Part shown: positions 5,037 through 13,475 of the stretch, in pieces
Numbering within the stretch: position 1 is the stretch's first letter
How the letters are laid out: every line of letters starts with the position of its first letter
Assembly (NCBI GenBank): GCA_002420105.1
Contig: DIHJ01000002.1
Coordinates: forward strand, 1-14,627
Length of the DNA: 14,627 bases
Source of the DNA: Nitrospira sp. UBA5699
Lineage (GTDB): Bacteria; Nitrospirota; Nitrospiria; Nitrospirales; Nitrospiraceae
Direction of reading: 5' to 3'
Translations under genes and position numbers: made by a program
The notes under the pieces: model-generated
Told to the model about the DNA's origin: nothing
Databases searched by the model: none
What the model saw: only the letters and a program-made list of their open reading frames with translations

Positions 5037-6629
5037 CTATAGGTCATTTCCCGCATATGACAGATTGAAACTCTTATTGATCAGCGGAAAATCGGGGATG
5101 ATGTTTCCCACCACGGCCCACTGAATGGCGGGCCAGTTCACGAACGATGGATCGCGCACCTTGCATCGATGGATCCGTCCGTCTTCTCCGGCCATGATGA
5201 AATAGAGAATTTCTCCCCGCCAGCCTTCCACCGCAGACAATGCCCAATCGCCTGGCCGCGGCTCATGCCCAGGCTCCCCCGCGGTCGGACCGTCCGGCAG
5301 CTTCAGGCGAATCTCGCGGATCAAGCGGATCGAGTCATGGATCTCGTCCATGCGCACGCGCAACCGGGCGCGGACGTCGCCGTATCGATAGAGTGCCACT
5401 TTGGGGCGGATTTCGTCGTAGGCGGCGAAAGGGCGGTCGCGCCGGACGTCCTGATCGATCCCCGACGCCCGTCCGACGACGCCGATGACGCCGTGATCCC
5501 AGGCGATGCGTTCCGTCAGGACGCCGGTCGTCTCCAGGCGGTCCGTGAGCGACGCGTTCGCGAAGATAATGGATTCGAGCTCTGAAAAATCCTTCTCGAT
5601 CTGATCGAGCACATCGACGATTTCACCCCGCTGCTGGGCTGTGATATCTCTCGTGACTCCGCCAACCGTCATGGTGTCCCGCAGAAATCTTGAGCCGGTC
5701 ACCCGGTCGTTGAGCTGCATGATCCGCTCTTTCATCCGGCCGCAGTGGGCATGGGCGAGCGCGTAGGCGGTGTCGTTGCAGATGGCTCCCACATCGCCGA
5801 GATGATTGTGGAGCCGTTCCAGTTCCAGGAAGAGCGAACGAAGATACCGAGCGCGTCGTGGCACATCGACGCGCAGCAGCGTTTCCACTGCCTGGCAGTA
5901 GGCCAGGCTATGTCCGATGGTCGTGTCTCCGGACACGCGTTCCGCGAGCGGCACCGCGTCGGCCAGCCTCTGCTGCTCGAACAGCTTTTCGATTCCACGA
6001 TGTTTCCAGAAGTGCCGCACTTCAAGCTGCATGATCGGTTCGCCGGCGACCGAGAAGCGGAAATGACCCGGCTCGATGATGCCGGCGTGGATCGGTCCGA
6101 CCGGCACTTCGAAGACGCCTTCGCCCTCGATGTGGCGGAAGCGATAGTCGCCCTGCTGCCGACCCAGCGTACGGTCCCATGGGAAATCTTTTTTGAGCGG
6201 ATGCGTCCCTTTTGGCCAGTGTTCGTGTCGAATCAGACGTCGCAAGTCCGGGTGCCCCTGCGGAATCAACCCGAACATGTCCCGAATCTCTCGCTCGTAC
6301 CATTGCGCCGCATGGATGTGCGGGGTGATGGATTTGAACAACCGGGCTTCGTCGGATAGATCAGTCGAGAGGAGCAGCCAGTCTCGTCTCTCTGCGAGCG
6401 CGAAGAGGTACAGCACCTCATACCGTGCTTCGCGCGGCCGGTGATCCACGGCCCACAGGAGAGACAGGCTGCCGCGCAAGTCCGGTTTGGTGTGCAGGTA
6501 ATGCACCACGAGCGGTACCTGATTGGTCCGCACGCGGAGCCACGGCGTCCCATGGATCGATGCCGTGCCAACAATGGCCTCCGGAAACTCTCGTTTTAGC
6601 AATGCTGCAGCTGCCGAGGCATCCGCCAT
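5037..6629 (-). CDS. hyfG: HyfG/HycE-like large subunit (NuoC-NuoD fusion) lacking NiFe ligands, EhrL-type
   Basis: This 530-residue fusion has an N-terminal NuoC-like 30 kDa domain (about 10-155, with W-Y-E-R-E-I-R-D-M-F-G at 110-120 and the H-P-L-K-K-D-F-P end at 143-150). It is followed by a NuoD/hydrogenase large-subunit domain (about 170-530, with G-P-I-H-A-G at 178-183 and H-R-G-I-E-K at 210-215). In true group 4 hydrogenases R-V-C-G-x-C and D-P-C-x-x-C hold the NiFe centre. Here the first is R231-V-S233-G-D-T236 and the second is N522-L-S524-Y-A-G527, so all four cysteines are replaced. The chain ends at Leu530, without the C-terminal extension removed during hydrogenase maturation. 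It therefore should not bind NiFe or handle H2. The pattern fits the energy-converting hydrogenase-related (Ehr) complexes described for Geobacter and others. The gene starts 4 nt after hyfF copy 2 with GAGGTGA upstream. Substrate is unknown; a quinone-like or other two-electron carrier is possible. Confidence 0.92.
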   Translation of the reverse strand: MADASAAAALLKREFPEAIVGTASIHGTPWLRVRTNQVPLVVHYLHTKPDLRGSLSLLWAVDHRPREARYEVLYLFALAERRDWLLLSTDLSDEARLFKSITPHIHAAQWYEREIRDMFGLIPQGHPDLRRLIRHEHWPKGTHPLKKDFPWDRTLGRQQGDYRFRHIEGEGVFEVPVGPIHAGIIEPGHFRFSVAGEPIMQLEVRHFWKHRGIEKLFEQQRLADAVPLAERVSGDTTIGHSLAYCQAVETLLRVDVPRRARYLRSLFLELERLHNHLGDVGAICNDTAYALAHAHCGRMKERIMQLNDRVTGSRFLRDTMTVGGVTRDITAQQRGEIVDVLDQIEKDFSELESIIFANASLTDRLETTGVLTERIAWDHGVIGVVGRASGIDQDVRRDRPFAAYDEIRPKVALYRYGDVRARLRVRMDEIHDSIRLIREIRLKLPDGPTAGEPGHEPRPGDWALSAVEGWRGEILYFIMAGEDGRIHRCKVRDPSFVNWPAIQWAVVGNIIPDFPLINKSFNLSYAGNDL

Positions 6630-6633
6630 CTCG

Positions 6634-8175
6634 TCACCTCGCCAACAAGACGTGAACCGCCCGATCCATCAGCTCTCTGATCGGCTCCGGTAATTTAAGG
6701 CCGAGCCCCACCAAGGCCGCGCAGGCCACCACCAACGGCACCTGCCCCACCTCCCAACCCTCGCCCCGCTTTACGCCATCCGGCGGTGTGCCCCAGATCA
6801 TCGAGGTTACGCGATAGGTGAAGCCTCCAAACAAGACAATCGCAAAGAGGAGAAACGCAGTGACAATCGCGAGGCTGCGCACATCGTGCGCGACGACGAT
6901 CGTGAGAAATTGCCCAAGATGCAGCGTGTCGGAGGAAAAATCCTGGGTGGCCAATGCCGACACGACCATGACTTCGCTGAGAAACATGGAAAACGGCGGC
7001 ATCCCTGCCAAGGCCAGGCCGGCCACCACGATAGCCACCGCTGTCACCGGCTGTGCCGCCGCCAGCCCGCGCACTTTATCGATTTCGCGAGTGCCGAAGC
7101 GGCGGAGCATATTTCCCGCCGAAAAGAACGCCAGGGATTTGGCCAAGGCATGGTTGAGGAGATGAAACAAACCTCCGAATGTGCCGGTTGATCCTCCCAC
7201 ACCGAAGCCCACCATAGCGACGCCCATGTGCTCAATGCTCGAATAGGCAAAGAGACGTTTGTAATCATGCTGGATCAGGATGAAGAGTGCGGCCAGGACG
7301 AACGAGAGCAGTCCGAAGAGGAGCAGCAAATTCCCCGTGAAGTGCTCCGGCAAGGCCTGGTCGACGATCGATTTACTCCGGAGCAACGCATAGGCCGCCA
7401 CGGTTTCCAGCACACCGGCCAACATCGCGGTGACGGGCGCTGGAGCTTCGCTATAGGCCTCCGGCAGCCAATTGTGCACAGGGGCCAGTCCGACTTTCGT
7501 TCCATAGCCGACGAGGACGAAAATGAAGGCCAGCTTGAGCACATGCGGGTCCAATTGATGTGCAACGCCCAGCAAGACGGTCACATTCAACGCGGCGCTG
7601 ACATCCCCCAGCACCCGGACCGACGAGTAATAGGTCAGGACCGTTCCGAACAGGGCCAACGCAATGCCCACGGAACAGAGAATTAAGTATTTCCATCCCG
7701 CCTCGAATCCTTCGCGTGTGCGGAAAAAAGAGATCAGAAATGCCGTCGCTAACGTGGTGCCTTCCATGGCGGCCCACTGGATGCCGAGATTGTTGGCCGT
7801 CGTCGCGGAAATCATGGCGAAGAGAAACAGATGAAAGAGAAAAAAGAAGCGGCTTATCCTCCGAGCCGAGATGGCGCCTCGCTCCATATAGTCGCCCAGA
7901 TACGACCAGGTATACAGCGAACACAAAAACCCAATGGCAGTGGTAATCAAGAGAATGAACGCGGCGAGCGCATCGAGATAGACGAACCCCCAGAGCGAGG
8001 TAAACGATCCCTGTGTCAGCACCTGTTGCACGATGGCCATCTCCGAGATCGCCAAGGCCGCCATCGTGGCGAGATTCAACCCGTGCAGTATTGGGGCGCG
8101 TGTGGTCGCCAAGCTGATGACCGCGGCCAGCAGCGGCGCTCCGAGAATCGTGACCACGGGAGCCATTCCTGTCAC
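6634..8175 (-). CDS. hyfF: HyfF-like antiporter-type membrane subunit, copy 2
   Basis: This is a 513-residue polytopic membrane protein of the NuoL/M/N and Mrp-antiporter superfamily, with about 14 helices, expected to move protons or sodium ions. Key residues of the family are visible: Glu138 in the helix-5 motif M-E-G-T-T, Lys227 in G-Y-G-T-K before A-P-V-H-N-W-L-P, the F-A-Y-S-S-I-E-H motif at 309-316, Lys346 in N-H-A-L-A-K, and Glu401 in F-L-S-E. The helix-8 lysine seen in HyfB (Lys256) is replaced by Thr258, with Glu257 beside it. A loop of about 25 residues after residue 406 is absent from copy 1. The gene starts with GTG overlapping the stop of copy 1 by 4 bases (GTGA), with GGAG 5 nt upstream. 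An ATG three codons later is the alternative. It appears to be a duplicate of the preceding gene. Confidence 0.88.
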   Translation of the reverse strand: MTGMAPVVTILGAPLLAAVISLATTRAPILHGLNLATMAALAISEMAIVQQVLTQGSFTSLWGFVYLDALAAFILLITTAIGFLCSLYTWSYLGDYMERGAISARRISRFFFLFHLFLFAMISATTANNLGIQWAAMEGTTLATAFLISFFRTREGFEAGWKYLILCSVGIALALFGTVLTYYSSVRVLGDVSAALNVTVLLGVAHQLDPHVLKLAFIFVLVGYGTKVGLAPVHNWLPEAYSEAPAPVTAMLAGVLETVAAYALLRSKSIVDQALPEHFTGNLLLLFGLLSFVLAALFILIQHDYKRLFAYSSIEHMGVAMVGFGVGGSTGTFGGLFHLLNHALAKSLAFFSAGNMLRRFGTREIDKVRGLAAAQPVTAVAIVVAGLALAGMPPFSMFLSEVMVVSALATQDFSSDTLHLGQFLTIVVAHDVRSLAIVTAFLLFAIVLFGGFTYRVTSMIWGTPPDGVKRGEGWEVGQVPLVVACAALVGLGLKLPEPIRELMDRAVHVLLAR

Positions 8176-9653
8176 GGCATCTCCATCGTCGTATTGAAGA
8201 GTCTTACGATCGCGTCGAGCAGCGAGGTGAGTCCCGGCGGGACCGTGACCCCGATCGCTCCCAATACCGCCACGTTGATTCCCACTGCGGCCCAGGCAAA
8301 GAGGCGACAGGGCTTACTCAACGGCCTCCCCGGCTCGCCGGGAGTTCCTAACAGCATTCGAAACACCTGGTAGAGCAATGTGGCGAACGCCAACGCCAAG
8401 AGAAGCAAGAACACTCCGGCTATCTCCGGTCTCACGGCATAGGCCCTTACGGCAATGAGCACCTCGCTGGCGAACAGTCCGAACGGCGGCAAGCCGGCCA
8501 GTGCGAGACCGGCGACGAGAATCGCCGTTCCCGAAAGCGGCATGTGAACCAGGAGACCCGTTACCCGATCGAGGAATTTGTGTTCGTGCGCGAGGAAGAC
8601 CAATCCTGCGCCATAGAACGCCGTGGACTTCGCGAGGGCGTGATTCAACAAGTGCCAGGCTCCCGCAAAGATTCCCGCGCCTCCGAGGCCGAACCCCAAG
8701 AGCGCAATGCCGATATGCTCGATGCTGGAGTAGGCAAACAATCGCTTGAAGTCCCGCTGAACCAGAAAGAAGGTTGCCGCAATCGTCAAGGACAGCAGGC
8801 CCAGTCCCACCACGAGAGTCCCGGCAAAGTCCGGTCCCACCGTGCGATCCGTAATGATCTTAAATCGTAGGATGGCATAGACAGCCAGGGTCAACATGTT
8901 CGCGGACAACATCGCGCTCACCGGCGTCGGGGCTTCCGCGTGCGCATCCGGCAACCAGGTGTGCATCGGGGCGACTCCCGCTTTCGTGCCATATCCGATC
9001 AATGCGAAGATGAAAGCGATCTTGATGGCCGAAGGGTGTAATCGCTCAGCGACCAGATACAGCTGGGACCAGCGCAAAGCCTCACTCGAGACGCCCAGGA
9101 CATGTTCGGACGAATAGTAAATCAGGATGGTGCCGAACAGCGCGAGTGCGATACCCACCGAACTCAGGATCACGAACTTCCAGCCGGCCTCCAACGCGGC
9201 TTTGCTTCGCTCAAAGCCGATCAGCAGGGCCGCAGAAAGGGTCGAGCCTTCGATGGCGATCCACATGATCGCGATATTGTCCTGATTGACCGCAGTCAGC
9301 ATGGCGGCCATGTAGAGATCGAAGAGGCAGAAGAACCGGCAGTAGCGTCGCATCGTGAGGTGGCCGCGGGTCATTTCTTCTCCCATATACCCCACGGCAT
9401 ACAGGGTGCCGGTACTGCCCACCACGCCTATAATGAGATCCAGCCAGGCGCTCAGCGCATCGGTTTGCAGCAGGGTGCTCGCCGAGAGAGCGCCACCGGC
9501 AATGACTCGCTCAACAACCAGTAGGGCGCTCGCGAGCATCGCGCCTGCCTGAACGCACTGCAGCGCTTCCACGGCCCGACGTTCTGAGGCGAGCAGACTG
9601 CCTACCGCCGCGAGAATAGGCGTCACAACCAAGATGGCGAGAGGCCAGGCCAT
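8172..9653 (-). CDS. hyfF: HyfF-like antiporter-type membrane subunit, copy 1
   Basis: This 493-residue polytopic subunit belongs to the same superfamily as its downstream neighbour. Conserved elements are Glu135 (A-I-E-G-S), Lys224 in G-Y-G-T-K-A-G, His231 in M-H-T-W-L-P-D-A-H, F-A-Y-S-S-I-E-H (306-313), Lys342 in N-H-A-L-A-K, and Glu397 in F-A-S-E. Thr255 stands where HyfB has the helix-8 Lys. Long stretches around the Lys224 and F-A-Y-S-S blocks match copy 2, pointing to a tandem duplication within the hyfF/hyfD line. It is expected to form one ion channel of the membrane arm. The start ATG is 5 nt after hyfE, and AAGGAG overlaps the hyfE stop, so translation is probably coupled. No dedicated hyfD gene is seen, and one of the two copies may occupy its position. 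Confidence 0.88.
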   Translation of the reverse strand: MAWPLAILVVTPILAAVGSLLASERRAVEALQCVQAGAMLASALLVVERVIAGGALSASTLLQTDALSAWLDLIIGVVGSTGTLYAVGYMGEEMTRGHLTMRRYCRFFCLFDLYMAAMLTAVNQDNIAIMWIAIEGSTLSAALLIGFERSKAALEAGWKFVILSSVGIALALFGTILIYYSSEHVLGVSSEALRWSQLYLVAERLHPSAIKIAFIFALIGYGTKAGVAPMHTWLPDAHAEAPTPVSAMLSANMLTLAVYAILRFKIITDRTVGPDFAGTLVVGLGLLSLTIAATFFLVQRDFKRLFAYSSIEHIGIALLGFGLGGAGIFAGAWHLLNHALAKSTAFYGAGLVFLAHEHKFLDRVTGLLVHMPLSGTAILVAGLALAGLPPFGLFASEVLIAVRAYAVRPEIAGVFLLLLALAFATLLYQVFRMLLGTPGEPGRPLSKPCRLFAWAAVGINVAVLGAIGVTVPPGLTSLLDAIVRLFNTTMEMP

Positions 9654-9658
9654 TCGCG

Positions 9659-10327
9659 CTACTCCTTCAACGTCGTGAGCCTACCTGTATCCACACTGTC
9701 AAAGGCATCCTGCAGACGGTGCGTGTAGATCCCGATAATGAGGGCGCCGACCAGCACGTCGAAAAAGACTCCAAGCTCGACAATCAACGGCATGCCGTAC
9801 GCCGCCGCCGCGGCGCCTAGAAAGACGCCGTTCTCCATCACGAGAAATCCGATGACTTGCGTCACGGCTTTTTTGCGGGCGATCATCGTGAAAAATCCGA
9901 TCAATACGATGGCGAGGGCGATCGCGAGGGAGTCTCGCGTCAGCAGGAACCCCAAGGGAATGATGGGCTGGGTGATGAAGAAAGCGAGCATGACCAGTCC
10001 CCCGCAGATTAGGAGTCCTGCGGGCACGTTGACGTTCATCACCAGTTCCCGTGTGACGTTCAGGCGTTCGATGACTTTCCGCAGAATGCGCGGGATGACG
10101 ATGGCCTTGATGATCAGGGTGAGCAGCGCCGCCGCATAGATATGATGAATGCCCGTCAGGAACGCGACGAGCGCCGCCGTCGCCGCGAGGAAAACCGACT
10201 GCAGGGCGAACAAATCGACGCAGGCGGAGAGCCTCCGCTGTGCCACGATTGCGAAACAGATCAACAGAAGCACCGCCGATCCTAAATCCACTAACTGGGA
10301 ACCGACATGCGGCGTCAACAGCGACAT
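9659..10327 (-). CDS. hyfE: HyfE-like membrane subunit containing a NuoK-like domain
   Basis: This 222-residue protein has about seven hydrophobic segments. In HyfE-type subunits the C-terminal half corresponds to complex I NuoK, which takes part in proton transfer. Here the half contains the expected membrane glutamates Glu165 (G-F-L-V-M-E-N-G) and Glu184 (V-E-L-G-V-F-F-D). A further charged pair, Lys74 with Arg80/83 in L-I-I-K-A-I-V-I-P-R, marks a cytoplasmic loop. The length is close to that of E. coli HyfE. It starts 1 nt after the hyfC stop codon with GAGGA inside the hyfC end, so it is tightly coupled. No NuoJ-like gene is present, as usual for hydrogenase-type complexes. Confidence 0.87.
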   Translation of the reverse strand: MSLLTPHVGSQLVDLGSAVLLLICFAIVAQRRLSACVDLFALQSVFLAATAALVAFLTGIHHIYAAALLTLIIKAIVIPRILRKVIERLNVTRELVMNVNVPAGLLICGGLVMLAFFITQPIIPLGFLLTRDSLAIALAIVLIGFFTMIARKKAVTQVIGFLVMENGVFLGAAAAAYGMPLIVELGVFFDVLVGALIIGIYTHRLQDAFDSVDTGRLTTLKE

Positions 10328-10328
10328 G

Positions 10329-11288
10329 TTATCCTCGCAACACGTAGAAAAAGATCATGCCGAGCAGCGCCAAGATGAAGGCCAGCCCCAGAAAGTCCGT
10401 CACCCTGAACAAACGAAGTTTGGCAAACATCGATTCGACAGCACCGATCAGCACGGCTAACCCCGAGACTTTCATGAGGTAGATCGCCAGGCCGATGCCC
10501 AGTGCGGTCGGTTCCATGTTCGTCGCAATCCCCCAGGGCGCAAAGATATTGGCGATCAGCGTGAGAAAGACCAGCAGCTTGAGTCCGGCTGCCCATTCCA
10601 CCAGGGCCAGATAGCGCCCGGAATATTCCAACGCCATGGCCTCGTGGATCATCGTCAGTTCGAGATGCGTGGCCGGGTTGTCCACGGGCACCCGACCGGT
10701 TTCGGCAAGTGCCACAATGAAGAGCGCGGCAAGCGCCATCAGATGCGGCGAGGGATCGGTCACGATCCCTTCCAGCAGAGCCGTCTTGTGGACGATCGTG
10801 CTGAGGTTGGTGGAACCGGTGGTCAGCGCGATGGCAAAGATGGACATGATCATGGCCGGCTCGGTCAGCGAGGCCACGATGGCCTCGCGACTGCTCCCCA
10901 TGCCGCCGAAGGCCGATCCGGCATCGAGCCCCGCCAGGATCAGGAAAAATGTGCCTAAAGCGAACAAGTAGACGAGCGCGATGATGTTGCCGGCGAAGTT
11001 GAGCGGGATCGTCGAGGTAAAGACCGGCACCAGCAAGCCGGCGGCGAGCGTGGAGGCGAACACAATGTACGGGGTCGCCGTGAAAATCCACGTCGTCGTC
11101 GTCGAGACGACCGGCTGCTTGCGAAAGAGCTTTGCCAAGTCGGCATAAGGCTGAAACACACTGGCGCCTCGCCGCAACTGGAGCCGCGCCTTCACCTTCC
11201 GAATCAGCCCCACAATGAATGGCGAGACGGCCAGTAAGACGATGATCTGCGCAATGACGAGAAGAACTGCCCGCATCATCAATGTCAT
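10329..11288 (-). CDS. hyfC: HyfC/NuoH-like membrane anchor subunit
   Basis: This 319-residue protein with about eight membrane helices is homologous to NuoH and HyfC/HycD. These subunits connect the peripheral redox module to the ion-translocating arm and form part of the quinone-like cavity and the E-channel. Family hallmarks are R-L-Q-L-R-R-G (35-41) with F-Q-P-Y-A-D-L-A-K-L near residue 50, G-M-G-S-S-R-E-A (129-136), and A-E-T-G-R-V-P-V-D-N-P (195-205) continuing to H-L-E-L-T-M-I-H-E-A-M (208-218), with conserved acidic residues Glu196, Glu210, Glu216 and Glu221. It starts with ATG 38 nt after hyfB, with GAGGGG just upstream. The gap holds a short C/T-rich motif also found between hyfG and hyfI. 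Confidence 0.9.
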   Translation of the reverse strand: MTLMMRAVLLVIAQIIVLLAVSPFIVGLIRKVKARLQLRRGASVFQPYADLAKLFRKQPVVSTTTTWIFTATPYIVFASTLAAGLLVPVFTSTIPLNFAGNIIALVYLFALGTFFLILAGLDAGSAFGGMGSSREAIVASLTEPAMIMSIFAIALTTGSTNLSTIVHKTALLEGIVTDPSPHLMALAALFIVALAETGRVPVDNPATHLELTMIHEAMALEYSGRYLALVEWAAGLKLLVFLTLIANIFAPWGIATNMEPTALGIGLAIYLMKVSGLAVLIGAVESMFAKLRLFRVTDFLGLAFILALLGMIFFYVLRG

Positions 11289-11326
11289 GACCCCTCGCTT
11301 CTAGCCTCTCGCCACGCGCCAGACAG

Positions 11327-13360
11327 TTAGACCGCCATCAACAACAGCGCCACCAGCGTGAGAAAGATGTACGTCAGATAGAGATGAAGGCTTCCGGCCT
11401 GGATCACTCGCAGCCGGTCCGCCATCGCCGAGAAAAACGTCACGATCGGATCGTAGAGATATTTCTGAAAGACCGGCTCGATGTGGGTTTCAAATAGCCG
11501 TCGCTTGGAGAAGTAGTGAGACTCTTCCAAAAATTCAGTTTCGAGCTTCACGGTCGGCTGATAGATAGTGCTGAACACTCGCTTAATCGGCTGCACGAAA
11601 CCGGTTGCCGTGTATTCGGTGCGCGGAGAAAGGTTGAGGCCGCACCCCCAGGTCTTGTAGTAACGCGCCTTGGCCGAACCGCCGAATACCGCCACCAATA
11701 GAAGCCCGAGAACCGACAGTCCGATCAATCCGAGTGCGATTGCCGGTGAGGACAGACTGGAAAACTCGACGTTCACCGGCGCCAGCGCCCACCCGTTCAA
11801 CGCCACCACTTTGTCCGTGATCGAGACTCCCGTAAAAGAGGTTCCGACTCGATCCAGCATAGGCACCACGACCATCGGCAACAGTCCCAGCAATAGACAT
11901 ATGGCGGCCAGCATGCCCATCCCGATTCGCATGGACCAGGGCACTTCTTCGGCGTGACGCGCGTGAGAACTCCGCGGCAAGGCCAGGAACGAGATGCCGA
12001 ACGCTTTGGCGAAACAGGCCAGCGCCAATACGCCGGTCAGCGCCAGCATCGCTGCGGCCACTGGGAGTATGAGCTTCAGAAGGACTGTGGGAACATGAAA
12101 ACTGAGAAAGAGGGTTTGGAATACCAGCCACTCGCCGACGAATCCGCTCGTTGGGGGCAAAGCTGAAATCGACACGGCTCCGATCAGAAAAAACAGCCCA
12201 GTCCAAGGCATGCGGCGCAGCAGACCGCCATATTCCTCCATGTTGCGCGTATGGGTTGCATAGAGCAGCGAGCCTGCGCCCAGAAACAGCAGCGCCTTGA
12301 ACATCGCGTGGTTGACCGTGTGATAAAGCGCGGCGACAAGTCCGAGGGCGGCAAATTCTTTTAGTCCGTATGTCTGAAAGGTCATTCCCGCGCCGATGCC
12401 GAGCAGAATGATGCCGATATTCTCGACGCTGCTGAAGGCGAGGAGACTCTTGAGATCGCGCTCCATCAGGGCGTACATCACGCCCAGCAACGCGGAGACT
12501 GCACCGACGATAAGTACCGTGAAGCCCCACCACCAGGGGAACTGCCCGCCGAAGAAATCAAAATACACTCGGATCAATGCATAGATAGCCGTTTTAATCA
12601 TCACGCCGGACATGAGCGCTGAGATATGCGACGGAGCGGCCGGATGGGCGTAGGGCAGCCAGACGTGTAACGGCACGATGCCCGCTTTGGCGCCGAATCC
12701 GATCAAGGCCGCAAGAAAGGCGAGGGTCCTCATGCCTTCCGGAAGGACATGCTGCGGGTTCCGGAACGCTTCAAATGAAAAGGACCCGGCCTGCTGGAAG
12801 AAGATCAGAAACACGACAAGGATGAAGGCGGTGCCCACATGCGTCATGATGAGGTAGAACAACCCGGCATAGCGGACCTCGGGTTTCTCATGTTCCGTCA
12901 CGACCAGGAAGTAGGACAGCAGCGACATCAATTCCCAGACAATCAAGAAGAAGAATCCGTTGTCGGCAACGATCACGAGGGTCATGGAGAGCAAGAAGCC
13001 GTTGTAGAGCGATCCCAACACTCCAACAGGTATCCGTCCGTAAAACTCGCGGACGTAGCCGAGCGCATAGAGGGACACGGCCAAGCCGGCAAGGGAAATT
13101 ATGAGCACGAAGGACGATGCCAACGGATCGATACGGATCGCAAAGGTCAAAAAGGGAATGGTAGACTCAGCGGAGGCAGTCCAGGGCTCAGGCGCGAAGA
13201 GTCCGGCAAGTCCCAGTCCAATACCTACCAGACCTGCGGCAGCCGCAAGCCCGTGAGCGAAGGCGTTCTGGATTCTCGGTCTTCCTGGGAAACAGAGCGG
13301 AAGGGCCATGCCGGCCATGTAGATTCCCAGGATGCCTGCAAATAGAAACGTCATCGTCAC
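11327..13360 (-). CDS. hyfB: HyfB-like antiporter-type membrane subunit
   Basis: This is a 677-residue polytopic subunit of the NuoL/M/N and HycC/HyfB type, the largest ion-channel subunit of the complex. All core charged residues are present: Glu143 (V-W-E-L-M-S), Lys225 (G-F-G-A-K-A-G), Lys256 (M-I-K-T-A-I-Y), Lys355 (H-A-M-F-K-A) and Glu410 (V-G-E-W). After the antiporter core a C-terminal region of about 120 residues contains a polar segment (W-G-C-G, E-Y-T-A-T-G-F) and a final helix (about 658-676), as in HyfB/HycC. The start is GTG at 13360, with GAGAAG 6 nt upstream; an ATG two codons later is possible but badly spaced. It is the first gene of the complex. A candidate promoter lies 116-144 bases upstream, and the acetate-channel gene ends 181 bases before it. 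Confidence 0.92.
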   Translation of the reverse strand: MTMTFLFAGILGIYMAGMALPLCFPGRPRIQNAFAHGLAAAAGLVGIGLGLAGLFAPEPWTASAESTIPFLTFAIRIDPLASSFVLIISLAGLAVSLYALGYVREFYGRIPVGVLGSLYNGFLLSMTLVIVADNGFFFLIVWELMSLLSYFLVVTEHEKPEVRYAGLFYLIMTHVGTAFILVVFLIFFQQAGSFSFEAFRNPQHVLPEGMRTLAFLAALIGFGAKAGIVPLHVWLPYAHPAAPSHISALMSGVMIKTAIYALIRVYFDFFGGQFPWWWGFTVLIVGAVSALLGVMYALMERDLKSLLAFSSVENIGIILLGIGAGMTFQTYGLKEFAALGLVAALYHTVNHAMFKALLFLGAGSLLYATHTRNMEEYGGLLRRMPWTGLFFLIGAVSISALPPTSGFVGEWLVFQTLFLSFHVPTVLLKLILPVAAAMLALTGVLALACFAKAFGISFLALPRSSHARHAEEVPWSMRIGMGMLAAICLLLGLLPMVVVPMLDRVGTSFTGVSITDKVVALNGWALAPVNVEFSSLSSPAIALGLIGLSVLGLLLVAVFGGSAKARYYKTWGCGLNLSPRTEYTATGFVQPIKRVFSTIYQPTVKLETEFLEESHYFSKRRLFETHIEPVFQKYLYDPIVTFFSAMADRLRVIQAGSLHLYLTYIFLTLVALLLMAV

Positions 13361-13475
13361 CGTAAACTTCTCGAAAGGCAGGCCTCACAACCTGAGCGAT
13401 GTCGTACTTCGGTCTTCATGGGCAACGTCACGTAGTTTGAAACGAGGCCGGATAATTTCACCCGCCCATCTTCGA

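Noticed and set aside
5169..6359. Plus-strand open frames of 138 and 204 codons opposite hyfG
   Set aside because: They lie within a clearly conserved gene on the other strand and show no family features.
7228..7686. Plus-strand open frame of 152 codons opposite hyfF copy 2
   Set aside because: Shadow of the membrane gene; polar Gln/Arg-rich composition and no domain.
12839..13345. Plus-strand open frame of 168 codons opposite hyfB
   Set aside because: Its product is a Gln/Glu/His/Arg/Gly-rich shadow of a hydrophobic membrane gene in the opposite strand, with no ribosome binding site.
5037..13360. Calling the cluster a functional hydrogenase-4 or formate hydrogenlyase
   Set aside because: All four NiFe ligand cysteines of the large subunit are replaced, the maturation tail is missing, and no formate dehydrogenase, ferredoxin subunit or hyp maturation gene is in the window.
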